NCBI RefSeq assembly: GCF_011045015.1 | Contig: NZ_JAAKZY010000046.1 | Coordinates: 1-56,078, forward strand | Direction of reading: 5' to 3' | DNA length: 56,078 nucleotides | Origin: Streptomyces scabichelini | GTDB taxonomy: Bacteria; Actinomycetota; Actinomycetes; Streptomycetales; Streptomycetaceae | Program-made: the position numbers and the translations under genes | Part shown: positions 48,886 through 56,078 of the stretch, in pieces | How the letters are laid out: each line of letters begins with the position of its first letter | How positions within the stretch are numbered: position 1 is the first letter of the stretch | Notes under the pieces: generated by a model | Seen by the model: only the letters and a program-made list of their open reading frames with translations | The model's database searches: none | Told to the model about the DNA's origin: nothing

Positions 48886-49743
48886 ATGAAGATCGCCCTC
48901 GACCCGTACATGATCCGTCACGTGCCTCTCCTCGAACTGCCTTCTGTGGTGGCCGAGTTGGGCTACGAGTGGATCGAATTGTCTCCCCGGGAGGACTTCA
49001 TTCCCTTCTTCCGCCATCCGCGCGTGGATGACGCGACGGTCCGGAAGTTCCGTAAGGCGCTGGACGCGGCGGGCGTCGGCCTCTCCTCGTTGCTGCCGCT
49101 GTTCCGCTGGTCCGGCCCGGACGAGGACGCCAGGCAGGCCGCCGTACGGTACTGGAAGCGCTCGATCCAGATCGCCGTCGACCTCGGCGTGGACAGCATG
49201 ATCTCGGAGTTCAACGGCCGCCCGGAGGACCCCGACCGCAGTGAGGCGCAGTTCTGGAAGTCGCTGGACGAGCTGCTGCCGGTGTTCGAGCGCGAGGGCG
49301 TCAAGCTGGCGCTGGAGCCGCACCCGGACGACTTCATCGAGAACGGCTACGACGCGATCAACCTGATCCGAGGCATCAACAACCCCAACGTCACGTTCCT
49401 CTACTGCGCCCCGCACACCTTCCACATCGGCAACGACGCTCCCGGCATCATCAAGTACGCGGGTGACCTGCTCACCCACGTCCACCTGGCCGACGCCCTC
49501 GACCACACGGCGTCCTCGGGCAACCGCTACATCCTCAACCCGCCCGGCACACCGGCCCGTATCCACCAGCACCTCGACATGGGACAGGGCGAGGTGGACT
49601 TCGACGAGCTCTTCCGTGAGCTGCGCGCGAACGGCTTCGACGGCACCCTCACCGCCTGCGTGTTCGCCTGGGAAGAACGCGCCAAGGAGTCCTCGCTGTT
49701 CATGCGCAAGAAGATCGACGAGTACCTGACCACCTCCAACTGA
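48886..49743 (+). CDS. Sugar phosphate isomerase/epimerase, xylose-isomerase-like TIM barrel (IolH/IolE-like), first copy
   Basis: A 285-residue TIM-barrel protein of the AP_endonuc_2 group. Metal-ligand candidates are Glu in VKLALEPHPDDF, Asp/His in HVHLADAL and the late HQHLDMGQGEVDF, where the GxGxxDF turn is typical. The start MKIALDPYMIRHVPLLELP and absence of a signal peptide indicate a cytosolic enzyme. It follows the importer on the same strand and, with the Gfo/Idh/MocA dehydrogenase and a second TIM-barrel enzyme, forms an inositol-like oxidation/isomerisation route. Which sugar is isomerised is not known. Confidence 0.85.
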   Translation: MKIALDPYMIRHVPLLELPSVVAELGYEWIELSPREDFIPFFRHPRVDDATVRKFRKALDAAGVGLSSLLPLFRWSGPDEDARQAAVRYWKRSIQIAVDLGVDSMISEFNGRPEDPDRSEAQFWKSLDELLPVFEREGVKLALEPHPDDFIENGYDAINLIRGINNPNVTFLYCAPHTFHIGNDAPGIIKYAGDLLTHVHLADALDHTASSGNRYILNPPGTPARIHQHLDMGQGEVDFDELFRELRANGFDGTLTACVFAWEERAKESSLFMRKKIDEYLTTSN

Positions 49744-49797
49744 GAGACCGCACCGGCAGTTCGCCGCCTGATCACTACTTCCTTGAAGGGCATCGCC

Positions 49798-50994
49798 ATG
49801 ACCACGTCCGCCAAACCCCTCTCCGTCGCGGTGATCGGCGCCGGCATGGCCGGTCGCAGTCACGCTGCGGGATACCGCAACGTCAACACGGTCTTCGGGG
49901 CCGGGCTGCCGCCGGTCCGGCTGGCCGCGATCGCCGATGTCAACGTCGAACTCGGTGCGGACGCCGCCCGCCGCTACGGCTACGAGAAGGCGCTGCCGAG
50001 CTGGCAGGCCGTCGCCGAGGACCCGACGATCGACGCCGTCTCCATCGTCGTAGGGAATGATCTGCACCGTCCGATCGCGGAGGCGCTGATCGCCGCCGGA
50101 AAGCATGTGCTGTGCGAGAAGCCGCTGGCCGGGTCGCTCGAAGACGCCCGTGCCATGGCCGAGTTGGAGCGGGGTGCCGAGGTGGTGACGGCCGTTGGGT
50201 ACTCCTTCCGGCGTTCGCCCGGCATCGCCGCGATCCGTGAGCATGTGCGTGCCGGTGAGCTGGGCGATCCGACGCTGTTCAGCGGCCGTTACTGGTGCGA
50301 CTACGCGACCGACCCGAACGGGCCGCTGACCTGGCGGTTCAAGGGCGGCCCCGGTTCCGGTGCGCTCGGCGACGTCGGCTCGCACGTGATCGACGCCGCC
50401 GAGTACGTTGCCGGGCCCATCACCTCGGTCTCCGGTGCCTCGCTGTCGACGCAGATCACCAAGCGGCCGTTGCCGCTGGGCGCGGTCGTCGGGCACAACG
50501 CCGCTCCCGTCTCGGACGAGGTGGGCGAGGTCGAGAACGAGGACACCGCGTCCTTCACCGCCCGCTTCGAGTCCGGTCTGGTCGGCACCTTCTCGGTGAC
50601 GCGCACCGGCTTCGGCCTGCCCAACGGGCTCGCCTTCGACGTTCTGGGCGTGGGCGGGCGCGCCGCGTTCGACCAGCTCCGGCCCGCCGAGTACCTCTTC
50701 GACGACGCGCAGCCCGAGGCCCGTACCCGGGGCGCACGGCAGATCATCGCCGGACCGCAAATGCCGTATTTCGCGGGCGGTGTCCCGATGGAGGCGCCGG
50801 GCGTGGGCGTCAGCAACGCCGACAACTTCACCTACCAGGCACGGGCCTTCCTCGACCAGGTCGCGGGGGTCGCCGAGCCGTTGCCGGCCTGCGCCACGTT
50901 CGCCGACGCGCTGCGGACCATGGAGATCATCCGGGCCGTCGTCAAGTCCTCGCGCAACGGCGGTGCCGCCGTCGACGTCCCGCCCGCCGCCTGA
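49798..50994 (+). CDS. Gfo/Idh/MocA-family NAD-dependent dehydrogenase
   Basis: A 398-residue oxidoreductase: N-terminal Rossmann SVAVIGAGMAGRSHAAGYRN, the family EKP motif in VLCEKPLAGSLEDA (the catalytic Lys), and GGPGSGALGDVGSHVIDAAEY, where the DVGSHVID element carries the conserved Asp and His of the active site. The ATG 49798 has GAAGGG upstream. Members oxidise myo-inositol, scyllo-inositol or sugar rings. It lies between two TIM-barrel isomerases, an order seen in inositol and related sugar clusters. Confidence 0.9.
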   Translation: MTTSAKPLSVAVIGAGMAGRSHAAGYRNVNTVFGAGLPPVRLAAIADVNVELGADAARRYGYEKALPSWQAVAEDPTIDAVSIVVGNDLHRPIAEALIAAGKHVLCEKPLAGSLEDARAMAELERGAEVVTAVGYSFRRSPGIAAIREHVRAGELGDPTLFSGRYWCDYATDPNGPLTWRFKGGPGSGALGDVGSHVIDAAEYVAGPITSVSGASLSTQITKRPLPLGAVVGHNAAPVSDEVGEVENEDTASFTARFESGLVGTFSVTRTGFGLPNGLAFDVLGVGGRAAFDQLRPAEYLFDDAQPEARTRGARQIIAGPQMPYFAGGVPMEAPGVGVSNADNFTYQARAFLDQVAGVAEPLPACATFADALRTMEIIRAVVKSSRNGGAAVDVPPAA

Positions 50995-51022
50995 CCTCCG
51001 CACATATCCACGGAGCACGCAC

Positions 51023-52021
51023 ATGGCCCTCAGGCTCGGTGCCTACACCGCCTGTCTGCACGACCGCACCCTCACCGAGGCGCTCGACATCCTCAAGGGG
51101 AACGGTCTGACCTCCGTCGAGGTCAACACCGGCGGCTTCATCCCTTCCCCGCACTGCCCGGTCGACCTGCTGCTGTCCTCGGCCACCGCCCGGGAGGAGT
51201 ACCTGGCCACCTTCGCCGACCGCGGGATGGAGCTCACCGGCCTCAACTGCAACGGCAATCCGCTCAATCCGCTCCCCGGCGTCGGCCCCAAGCACGCCGA
51301 CGACCTGCGCCGCACCATCCGTCTCGCGGGCCTGCTCGGCGTGCAGCACGTCGTGACCATGTCCGGTACGCCAGGTTCGGACCCGGATGCCAAGTACCCC
51401 TCCTGGGTCGTCAATCCCTGGGACGGCGTGTACATGGACGTACTGGACTACCAGTGGGGCGTGGCCGTCGAGTTCTGGAAGGAGATCGACACGCTGGCCC
51501 GCGAGAACGACGTCCGGGTCGCCATCGAGATGCACCCGCACAATCTCGTTTTCTCGCCCGTCACGCTGAAGCGGCTCGTCGATGAGACGGGCGCGACGAA
51601 CATCGGCGCCGAGATGGACCCCTCCCACCTGATGTGGCAGGGCATGGACGTCATCGCCTGCGTCAAGTGGCTCGGCCCGCTGGTCTTCCACGCCGCCGCC
51701 AAGGACGCGACGCTCTGCCCGGGCGCCGACATCCGCGGCGTGCTCGACACGTCGTTCACCCGCGTGCCGGCCGACGCGCCCGGCAAGGTGCCCACCGGTT
51801 ACGGCTTCTGGTGCAACGCCTGGCCGGAGAACCCGGCCTGGAAGTTCGTCGCGGTCGGTCTCGGCAACGACATCCCCTTCTGGACCGAGTTCCTGCGCGC
51901 CCTCGCCGAGATCGATCCCGACATGGCTGTCAACATCGAGCACGAGGACGCCGCCTACTCCCAGACCGAAGGGCTCGCCCTGGCCGCCAAGAACCTGCAC
52001 AGCGCCGCGGCGGCCTTCTGA
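51023..52021 (+). CDS. Sugar phosphate isomerase/epimerase TIM barrel, second copy
   Basis: A 332-residue xylose-isomerase-like protein, longer than the first copy: LRLGAYTACLHDRTLTEALD at the N-terminus, metal-ligand candidates Glu in RVAIEMHPHNLVF, Asp in GAEMDPSHLMWQG, His in LVFHAAAKD and Glu in AVNIEHEDA. Start ATG 51023 with CGGAG upstream. It ends the operon and converges on the second pirin with an 18-bp gap. The two TIM-barrel genes belong to different subgroups, so they probably catalyse successive steps. Confidence 0.86.
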   Translation: MALRLGAYTACLHDRTLTEALDILKGNGLTSVEVNTGGFIPSPHCPVDLLLSSATAREEYLATFADRGMELTGLNCNGNPLNPLPGVGPKHADDLRRTIRLAGLLGVQHVVTMSGTPGSDPDAKYPSWVVNPWDGVYMDVLDYQWGVAVEFWKEIDTLARENDVRVAIEMHPHNLVFSPVTLKRLVDETGATNIGAEMDPSHLMWQGMDVIACVKWLGPLVFHAAAKDATLCPGADIRGVLDTSFTRVPADAPGKVPTGYGFWCNAWPENPAWKFVAVGLGNDIPFWTEFLRALAEIDPDMAVNIEHEDAAYSQTEGLALAAKNLHSAAAAF

Positions 52022-52039
52022 ACGCCCGCTGATGCGACG

Positions 52040-52927
52040 TCATCGGTACTGCAACCGGGCCTGGCGCGGGACGGCGCCGAACCCGCCGGTGTGGAAGTCG
52101 CGGAACGCCTGCTCGATCTCGGCCCGGGTGTTCATGACCATGGGTCCGCCCATCGCGACGGGCTGTCGGATGGGTGGACCACTGAAGGTCAGGACCTTGC
52201 TGGGGGCGTCGCCGTCATCGGTCCGCAGGCCGATGACGGACAGGTCCGCGTCCGGCAGAGGATCGGACCAGGCCGTCTGCCCCGCGGTCACGGTGCGGCC
52301 GGCGATGCTCACGGCGCCGGCGAGCACGGTGAAGAACGCCCGGTCCTGGCCGGGCAGGACGTGATCGAGGCTCCGGCCGGGCTCCACGGTGATCACCGAG
52401 CCGGAGATCGGCCAATGGGTGAGCGCCGGGCCGGTCAGGCCGCCGGTGGCGCCGGAGATGAGGTCGATGTGGGCACCGTCGTGGTCGATGGCCGGCCGGC
52501 CGGTGGCAAGCAGGTCCTGGTAGCGGCTGTCGACCATCTTTGTGTCAGCCGGCAGGTTGACCCACAACTGCAGTATGTGCGCGCGTTCATTGCGGAAGGC
52601 GAGCTCGCGGTGGATGATCCCGCGACCGGCGGTCATCCACTGGATGTCTCCAGCGGTCAGTGTGCCGCTGTTCCCGATGCTGTCGCCATGCTCCAGCACC
52701 CCGTCCAGTACCAGCGTCACCGTCTCCAGGCCCCGGTGCGGGTGCCACTCGAAGCCGGGCTGCGAGAACAGGTCCTCGACCAGCACGAGGAAAGGGTCGG
52801 TCAGCGCCGGGGCCTGCGGAGAGAACATCAGGCTCTTGTCGTCGACCTGAGCGTCCGGACCGAGGTGAATCCTGTCCTCGATCCGGGCGACGGTTCGGCG
52901 CGAGATCTGCTGCTGTGCCTGCATCAT
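52040..52927 (-). CDS. Pirin-family protein (second copy)
   Basis: A 295-residue bicupin. The metal-site sequence is FEWHPHRGLETVTLVLDGVL followed by EHGDSIG, and IIHRELAFRNE keeps the fourth ligand position. ATG 52927 (or 52924) is preceded by GGAGG. It diverges from the LuxR-type regulator gene with ~90 bp between starts and may be controlled by it. It is clearly a different pirin from that at 13999 (different N-terminus and order of motifs), so not a recent duplicate. Confidence 0.9.
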   Translation of the reverse strand: MMQAQQQISRRTVARIEDRIHLGPDAQVDDKSLMFSPQAPALTDPFLVLVEDLFSQPGFEWHPHRGLETVTLVLDGVLEHGDSIGNSGTLTAGDIQWMTAGRGIIHRELAFRNERAHILQLWVNLPADTKMVDSRYQDLLATGRPAIDHDGAHIDLISGATGGLTGPALTHWPISGSVITVEPGRSLDHVLPGQDRAFFTVLAGAVSIAGRTVTAGQTAWSDPLPDADLSVIGLRTDDGDAPSKVLTFSGPPIRQPVAMGGPMVMNTRAEIEQAFRDFHTGGFGAVPRQARLQYR

Positions 52928-52987
52928 GTGCCTCCGCACAACCGCGTGGTGTTGATGTGTAAGGGAAGCACCTTCTTGGTGACGTGT

Positions 52988-53011
52988 CAACATCTTGCCC
53001 AAGGTATGTTG
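52988..53011. promoter_or_regulatory. Imperfect palindrome over the LuxR gene start
   Basis: CAACATCTTG (52988-52997) and CAAGgtATGTTG (53000-53011) form an inverted repeat interrupted by a 2-bp insertion. It lies between the pirin and LuxR starts and includes ATG 53006. Possible operator; no binding evidence. Confidence 0.35.
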
Positions 53012-53017
53012 GGAGTC

Positions 53018-55822
53018 GTGGGAGACGCGTCAACAACATCAGGGGACTTCCGTCCGGCTGTGGACCGCAGTTGTACGCGGCTGATAGGCCGACGCCGTGA
53101 GCGCGAGGCCCTCGGCGCCCTCGTTGACGCCGTTCGCGCGGGGGAGAGCCGGGCCCTCGTCGTCAGCGGTGAGCCGGGCGTCGGCAAGACGGCGCTGTTG
53201 GACTGGCTGGTCGACGAAACATCGGGTGCAGACGAGACATCGGGTGTACGCATCGTGCGCGCCACCGGTGTCCAGGCGGAGATCGATCTGCCGTTCGCCG
53301 CGCTGCACCAGCTGTTGGCGCCCATGCTGGACCGGCTGGACCGCCTCCCGGCTCCGCAGCGCGACGCCCTGCGCACGTTCTTCGGTATCAGCCCGGGGAC
53401 GGCGCCGAATCGCTTCTTCGGAGGCCTGGCCGTCCTGGGCCTGCTTGCCGATGTAGCCGAGGAACAACCGCTGATCTGCGTCATCGACGACGAGCAGTGG
53501 CTCGATCGCGCCTCGGCGCAGGTGCTCGCGTTCGTCGCCCGTCGCCTGGAAAGGGAATCGGTCGGACTCGTCTTCGCCACCCGGCGGCCGAGCCGGGACC
53601 TCGCGGATCTGCCGCAACTCGTAGTCGAAGGCCTGGAGGACGAGGACGCCCGCACGCTGCTCGACTCGCTGGGTACCGGACCGCTGGACGAACGGATCCG
53701 CGACCAGATCATCAGCGAGACCCGCGGCAATCCGCTGGCCCTGCTGGAACTGTTGCGGGGAATGTCGCCGGCGGAGATCGCCGGCGGCCTGGGGATACAG
53801 CGCGGTGCCAGGCCCCTGTCGAAGAAGATCGAGGAGAGCTTCCGGCGCCGGATCGACGCGCTCCCGGCCGAGCCCCGGCGTCTGCTGCTCCTCGCGGCCG
53901 TCGACCCCGTCGGCGATCTGACGTTGCTGTACCGGGTGGCTGCGCTGCTCGGCATATCGTGCGAGACGGCAACCGCCGCGATGGAGACCGGCCTGATCGA
54001 GGTCCGCCCCCATGTACGGTTCCGGCACCCGCTGGTCCGCTCGGCGCTGATGAACTCCTCCTCACCGCAGGAAATCCGGGAGGCACACCGCGCACTGGCG
54101 GAGGCCACCGATCCGGAGCAGGATCCCGACCGCCGCGCCTGGCATCGCGCCCTGGCCGCGACGGGGCCCGACGAGGACGTCGCCGAGGAGCTCGAGCGCT
54201 CCGCCGACCGCGCGCTGGCCCGCGGTGGCCTCACCGCGACGGCGGCGTTCCTCGAACAGGCCGCGACCCTGACACCGGATCCCGCGCGCCGCGCGCAGCG
54301 CATGCTCACGGCGGCCTGCGCCAAGCTCGACGCCGACGCCCCCGACGACGCGTTGCGGCTGCTGGAGGCAGCCGAGGCGGGTCCGGCAGACGCCCTGCGG
54401 ACGGCCGAGGCGGAGCACCTGCGCGGCCGGATCACGCTGGAGCGGCAACGCAATGCCGAGGCGGCCCGGATCCTCCTCGGCGCGGCCCAGCGCATGGAGC
54501 CGTTCGATCCCGCCCTGACGCGCGAGATCTACCTGGAGGCGCTCATGGCGGCCGTGCTGAGCGCCACTCTGAACGGCTCGAACAACTTCCTTACGGTCGC
54601 GGAGGCATCGCGCAACGCGCCCGCCGCTCCCGAACTGCGGCGCGCGGTCGACGTGTTGCTCGACGGCTGGGTGGCGTGGGCCACCAAAGGGTACGCGGCG
54701 GCGGGGCCGCTGCTGGCCGAGGCACTGCGCATGATGAGCGACCCGGACGACGATTCAGGGCGGCTCGTGGGCGGCAGGGCGGCGCCCGTCCTCGCCATGG
54801 AACTGTGGGACGCGGACGCGTCGTTCACGATCGCCACGCGCCAGGCCCGGGTCGCTCGCGGGACGGGTGCGATGGGGCAGTTGCGGATGGCGGTGAACGT
54901 CCTGGGTCTTGGGCGCGTTCTCGCCGGGGAGTTCGCGAGCGCGGGGGAGTTGATCGCGGAGTACTGCATTCTCACCGAGGCGACGGGTAACCCGTACTGT
55001 CCGTTCCCCGAGATGATGCTGGCGGCGTGGCGCGGGCAGGAAGCAAGGGTGCGGGAGCTGGCCGAGGCGAGCCGTCGGGCGACGCCCGGGCAGGGGACCG
55101 ACGCGGTCATGCCGTACGCGGGCTGTATGAGCGCGGTGCTCCACAACGGCCTCGGCCGGCACGGTGAGGCGCTCGTCGCCGCCCGGGAGGTGTTCGAGCA
55201 CGACCCGTGCGGACTGGGACCGTTCGTCGTGCCCGAGCTGGCGGAGGCGGCGGCCCGCACCGGTGACCGAGAGGCCGTCGACGACGCGCTCGAGTGGCTG
55301 TCCGAGCGCACACGTACCGTGCCGACGGACTGGTCGCTCGGGATCGAGGCCCGACTGCGCGCCTTCCTCGCGCATGGGAGCGACGCCGAGGGCCTCTACC
55401 AGAAGTCGATCGAACACCTCGGCCGTACCCGCGTCCGGGTGGAACTCGCCCGAGCGCACCTGCTGTACGGCGAATGGCTGCGCCGAGAGAAGCGGCGGGC
55501 CGATGCGCGGGAGCAACTGTCCACCGCCCACGACATGCTGGCGGCGATGGGCGCCGACGCCTATGCCGACCGTGCACGGCGCGAGTTGCTCGCCACCGGG
55601 GCCACCGCTCGCAAGCGCACCGAGGACACCAGGAAAGAACTCACGCCGCAGGAGACCCAGATCGCCCGGCTCGCCCGTGCGGGCCTGTCGAACGCGGAGA
55701 TCGGTGCGCGGTTGTTCATCAGCGCGCGTACCGTGCAGTACCACCTGCGCAAGGTCTTCATGAAGCTCGGCATCAGCGCACGCGGTCAGCTCGACGCCGT
55801 ACTGCCGGACGACGGGAACTAG
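53018..55822 (+). CDS. Large ATP-binding LuxR-family regulator (LAL)
   Basis: A ~934-residue regulator. The N-terminal AAA-type ATPase has Walker A GEPGVGKT (51-58) and Walker B ICVIDDEQWLD. A long TPR-like helical region (AEAARILLGAAQRM and similar) follows, and the C-terminal 60 residues are a LuxR/GerE HTH: LTPQETQIARLARAGLSNAE then IGARLFISARTVQYHLRKVF. LALs such as MalT and PikD are activators, often of secondary metabolism or sugar use. Start uncertain: GTG 53018 has GGGAG close by, ATG 53006 is possible; the frame stays open far upstream, but that part is antisense to the pirin. No metabolic cluster is seen next to it in the window. Confidence 0.88.
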   Translation: MGDASTTSGDFRPAVDRSCTRLIGRRREREALGALVDAVRAGESRALVVSGEPGVGKTALLDWLVDETSGADETSGVRIVRATGVQAEIDLPFAALHQLLAPMLDRLDRLPAPQRDALRTFFGISPGTAPNRFFGGLAVLGLLADVAEEQPLICVIDDEQWLDRASAQVLAFVARRLERESVGLVFATRRPSRDLADLPQLVVEGLEDEDARTLLDSLGTGPLDERIRDQIISETRGNPLALLELLRGMSPAEIAGGLGIQRGARPLSKKIEESFRRRIDALPAEPRRLLLLAAVDPVGDLTLLYRVAALLGISCETATAAMETGLIEVRPHVRFRHPLVRSALMNSSSPQEIREAHRALAEATDPEQDPDRRAWHRALAATGPDEDVAEELERSADRALARGGLTATAAFLEQAATLTPDPARRAQRMLTAACAKLDADAPDDALRLLEAAEAGPADALRTAEAEHLRGRITLERQRNAEAARILLGAAQRMEPFDPALTREIYLEALMAAVLSATLNGSNNFLTVAEASRNAPAAPELRRAVDVLLDGWVAWATKGYAAAGPLLAEALRMMSDPDDDSGRLVGGRAAPVLAMELWDADASFTIATRQARVARGTGAMGQLRMAVNVLGLGRVLAGEFASAGELIAEYCILTEATGNPYCPFPEMMLAAWRGQEARVRELAEASRRATPGQGTDAVMPYAGCMSAVLHNGLGRHGEALVAAREVFEHDPCGLGPFVVPELAEAAARTGDREAVDDALEWLSERTRTVPTDWSLGIEARLRAFLAHGSDAEGLYQKSIEHLGRTRVRVELARAHLLYGEWLRREKRRADAREQLSTAHDMLAAMGADAYADRARRELLATGATARKRTEDTRKELTPQETQIARLARAGLSNAEIGARLFISARTVQYHLRKVFMKLGISARGQLDAVLPDDGN

Positions 55823-55996
55823 AGCCGCGGCAGGCAACGTTCGCCCGGCGCCTGCTGGTCGGAGGTGCCCCGCAGTTGCGGCGGCGGTCCCTTGATCATG
55901 ACTGGCCATCCGTACTGTGCGTCGGCTGATACGAGTGCTGCGCGGCGCGGCGACACTTTTCGAGAGGACGGCCCCCACCCGTCCGCGAGGAGAGCG

Positions 55997-56027
55997 ATGC
56001 GCGCAGTGATCGTGAACAACTACGGAC
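55997..56027 (+). CDS. First codons of a quinone oxidoreductase / zinc-type alcohol dehydrogenase gene (partial)
   Basis: ATG 55997 follows GAGGAGAG at good distance and reads MRAVIVNNYG, the standard opening of medium-chain NADPH:quinone reductases. Genomic sequence ends at about 56027; what follows is sequencing adapter, so no more of the gene is present. The 174 bp between the LuxR stop and this start hold nothing else that can be supported. Confidence 0.5.
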
Positions 56028-56078
56028 CTGTGTCTTATACACATCTGCAGCTGCCGACGAGAAGGTTAGTGAGTATGA
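56028..56078. other. Sequencing adapter (Nextera/Tn5 mosaic end) at the contig end, not genomic
   Basis: CTGTGTCTTATACACATCT (56028-56046) differs at one base from the Tn5 mosaic-end complement used in Nextera libraries (CTGTCTCTTATACACATCT). It is followed by GCAGCTGCCGACGA, nearly the Nextera read-1 primer complement (GACGCTGCCGACGA), and an index-like tail. The A/T-richer composition also differs from the rest of the window. Confidence 0.88.

Noticed and set aside
52091..53005. N-terminal extension of the LuxR regulator to 52091
   Set aside because: This part is antisense to the pirin, which has clear cupin motifs and its own ribosome site; the LAL ATPase domain starts after 53018.
1..56078. 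tRNA, rRNA or phage attachment sites
   Set aside because: No cloverleaf with GGTTCGA-type arm, rRNA core or integrase gene could be found by reading.

Overview
High-GC actinobacterial DNA, almost certainly a Streptomyces or close relative: strong G/C bias at third codon positions, GTG starts, GGAGG-type ribosome sites, and a two-domain geosmin synthase. No rRNA, tRNA, CRISPR array or intact prophage was seen. The gene mix (regulators, accessory catabolism, decayed genes) suggests a chromosome arm or sub-arm rather than the core.

Left part (1-16 kb): the tail of a membrane-anchored protein, a DUF4239 membrane protein, geosmin synthase, and a head-to-head pair of 5'-truncated genes (PEP-utilising enzyme and TetR) that looks like a deletion scar. 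Next is a compact TetR regulon (YhgE/Pip-like membrane protein, TetR, SDR) marked by five AAACCGATCGGTTT-type operators. A CocE-like hydrolase with an amber stop follows, then a decayed stretch (AMP-ligase, IS-transposase, LysR and coiled-coil remnants) with two carboxymuconolactone-decarboxylase family genes, a pirin, a GNAT and a MarR regulator. Several short tandem arrays lie between genes.

Middle part (16-44.4 kb): a nitrogen/amine catabolic island. PucR faces gabT - FAD/Fe-S dehydrogenase - gabD (GABA to succinate, translationally coupled). Two near-duplicate IclR regulators, each behind the same 36-bp promoter/operator block, bracket a GntR-controlled set (RidA, D-threonine-aldolase/D-serine-dehydratase-like PLP enzyme, SDR, HAD hydrolase, FAD amine oxidase). 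To the right is a 13-kb run of 12 co-directional, mostly overlapping genes: MTOX/sarcosine-oxidase-like flavoenzyme, aspartoacylase-family deacylase, PotD-PotA-PotB-PotC-type ABC importer, class III aminotransferase, a second deacylase, aldehyde dehydrogenase, aldo/keto reductase, a second HAD hydrolase and a second FAD amine oxidase. The parts fit import of an N-acylated amine or amino compound, deacylation, oxidation or transamination to an aldehyde, then an acid, with the GABA genes as a possible exit to succinate. The real substrate cannot be read from sequence.

Right part (44.4-56 kb): a LacI-controlled sugar or cyclitol uptake and catabolism operon (CUT2-type binding protein, permease, half-size ATPase, two TIM-barrel isomerase/epimerases around a Gfo/Idh/MocA dehydrogenase), a second pirin, a large LuxR (LAL) regulator, and the first codons of a quinone-oxidoreductase-like gene. 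The final ~51 bases match a Nextera/Tn5 mosaic-end sequencing adapter and are not genomic.
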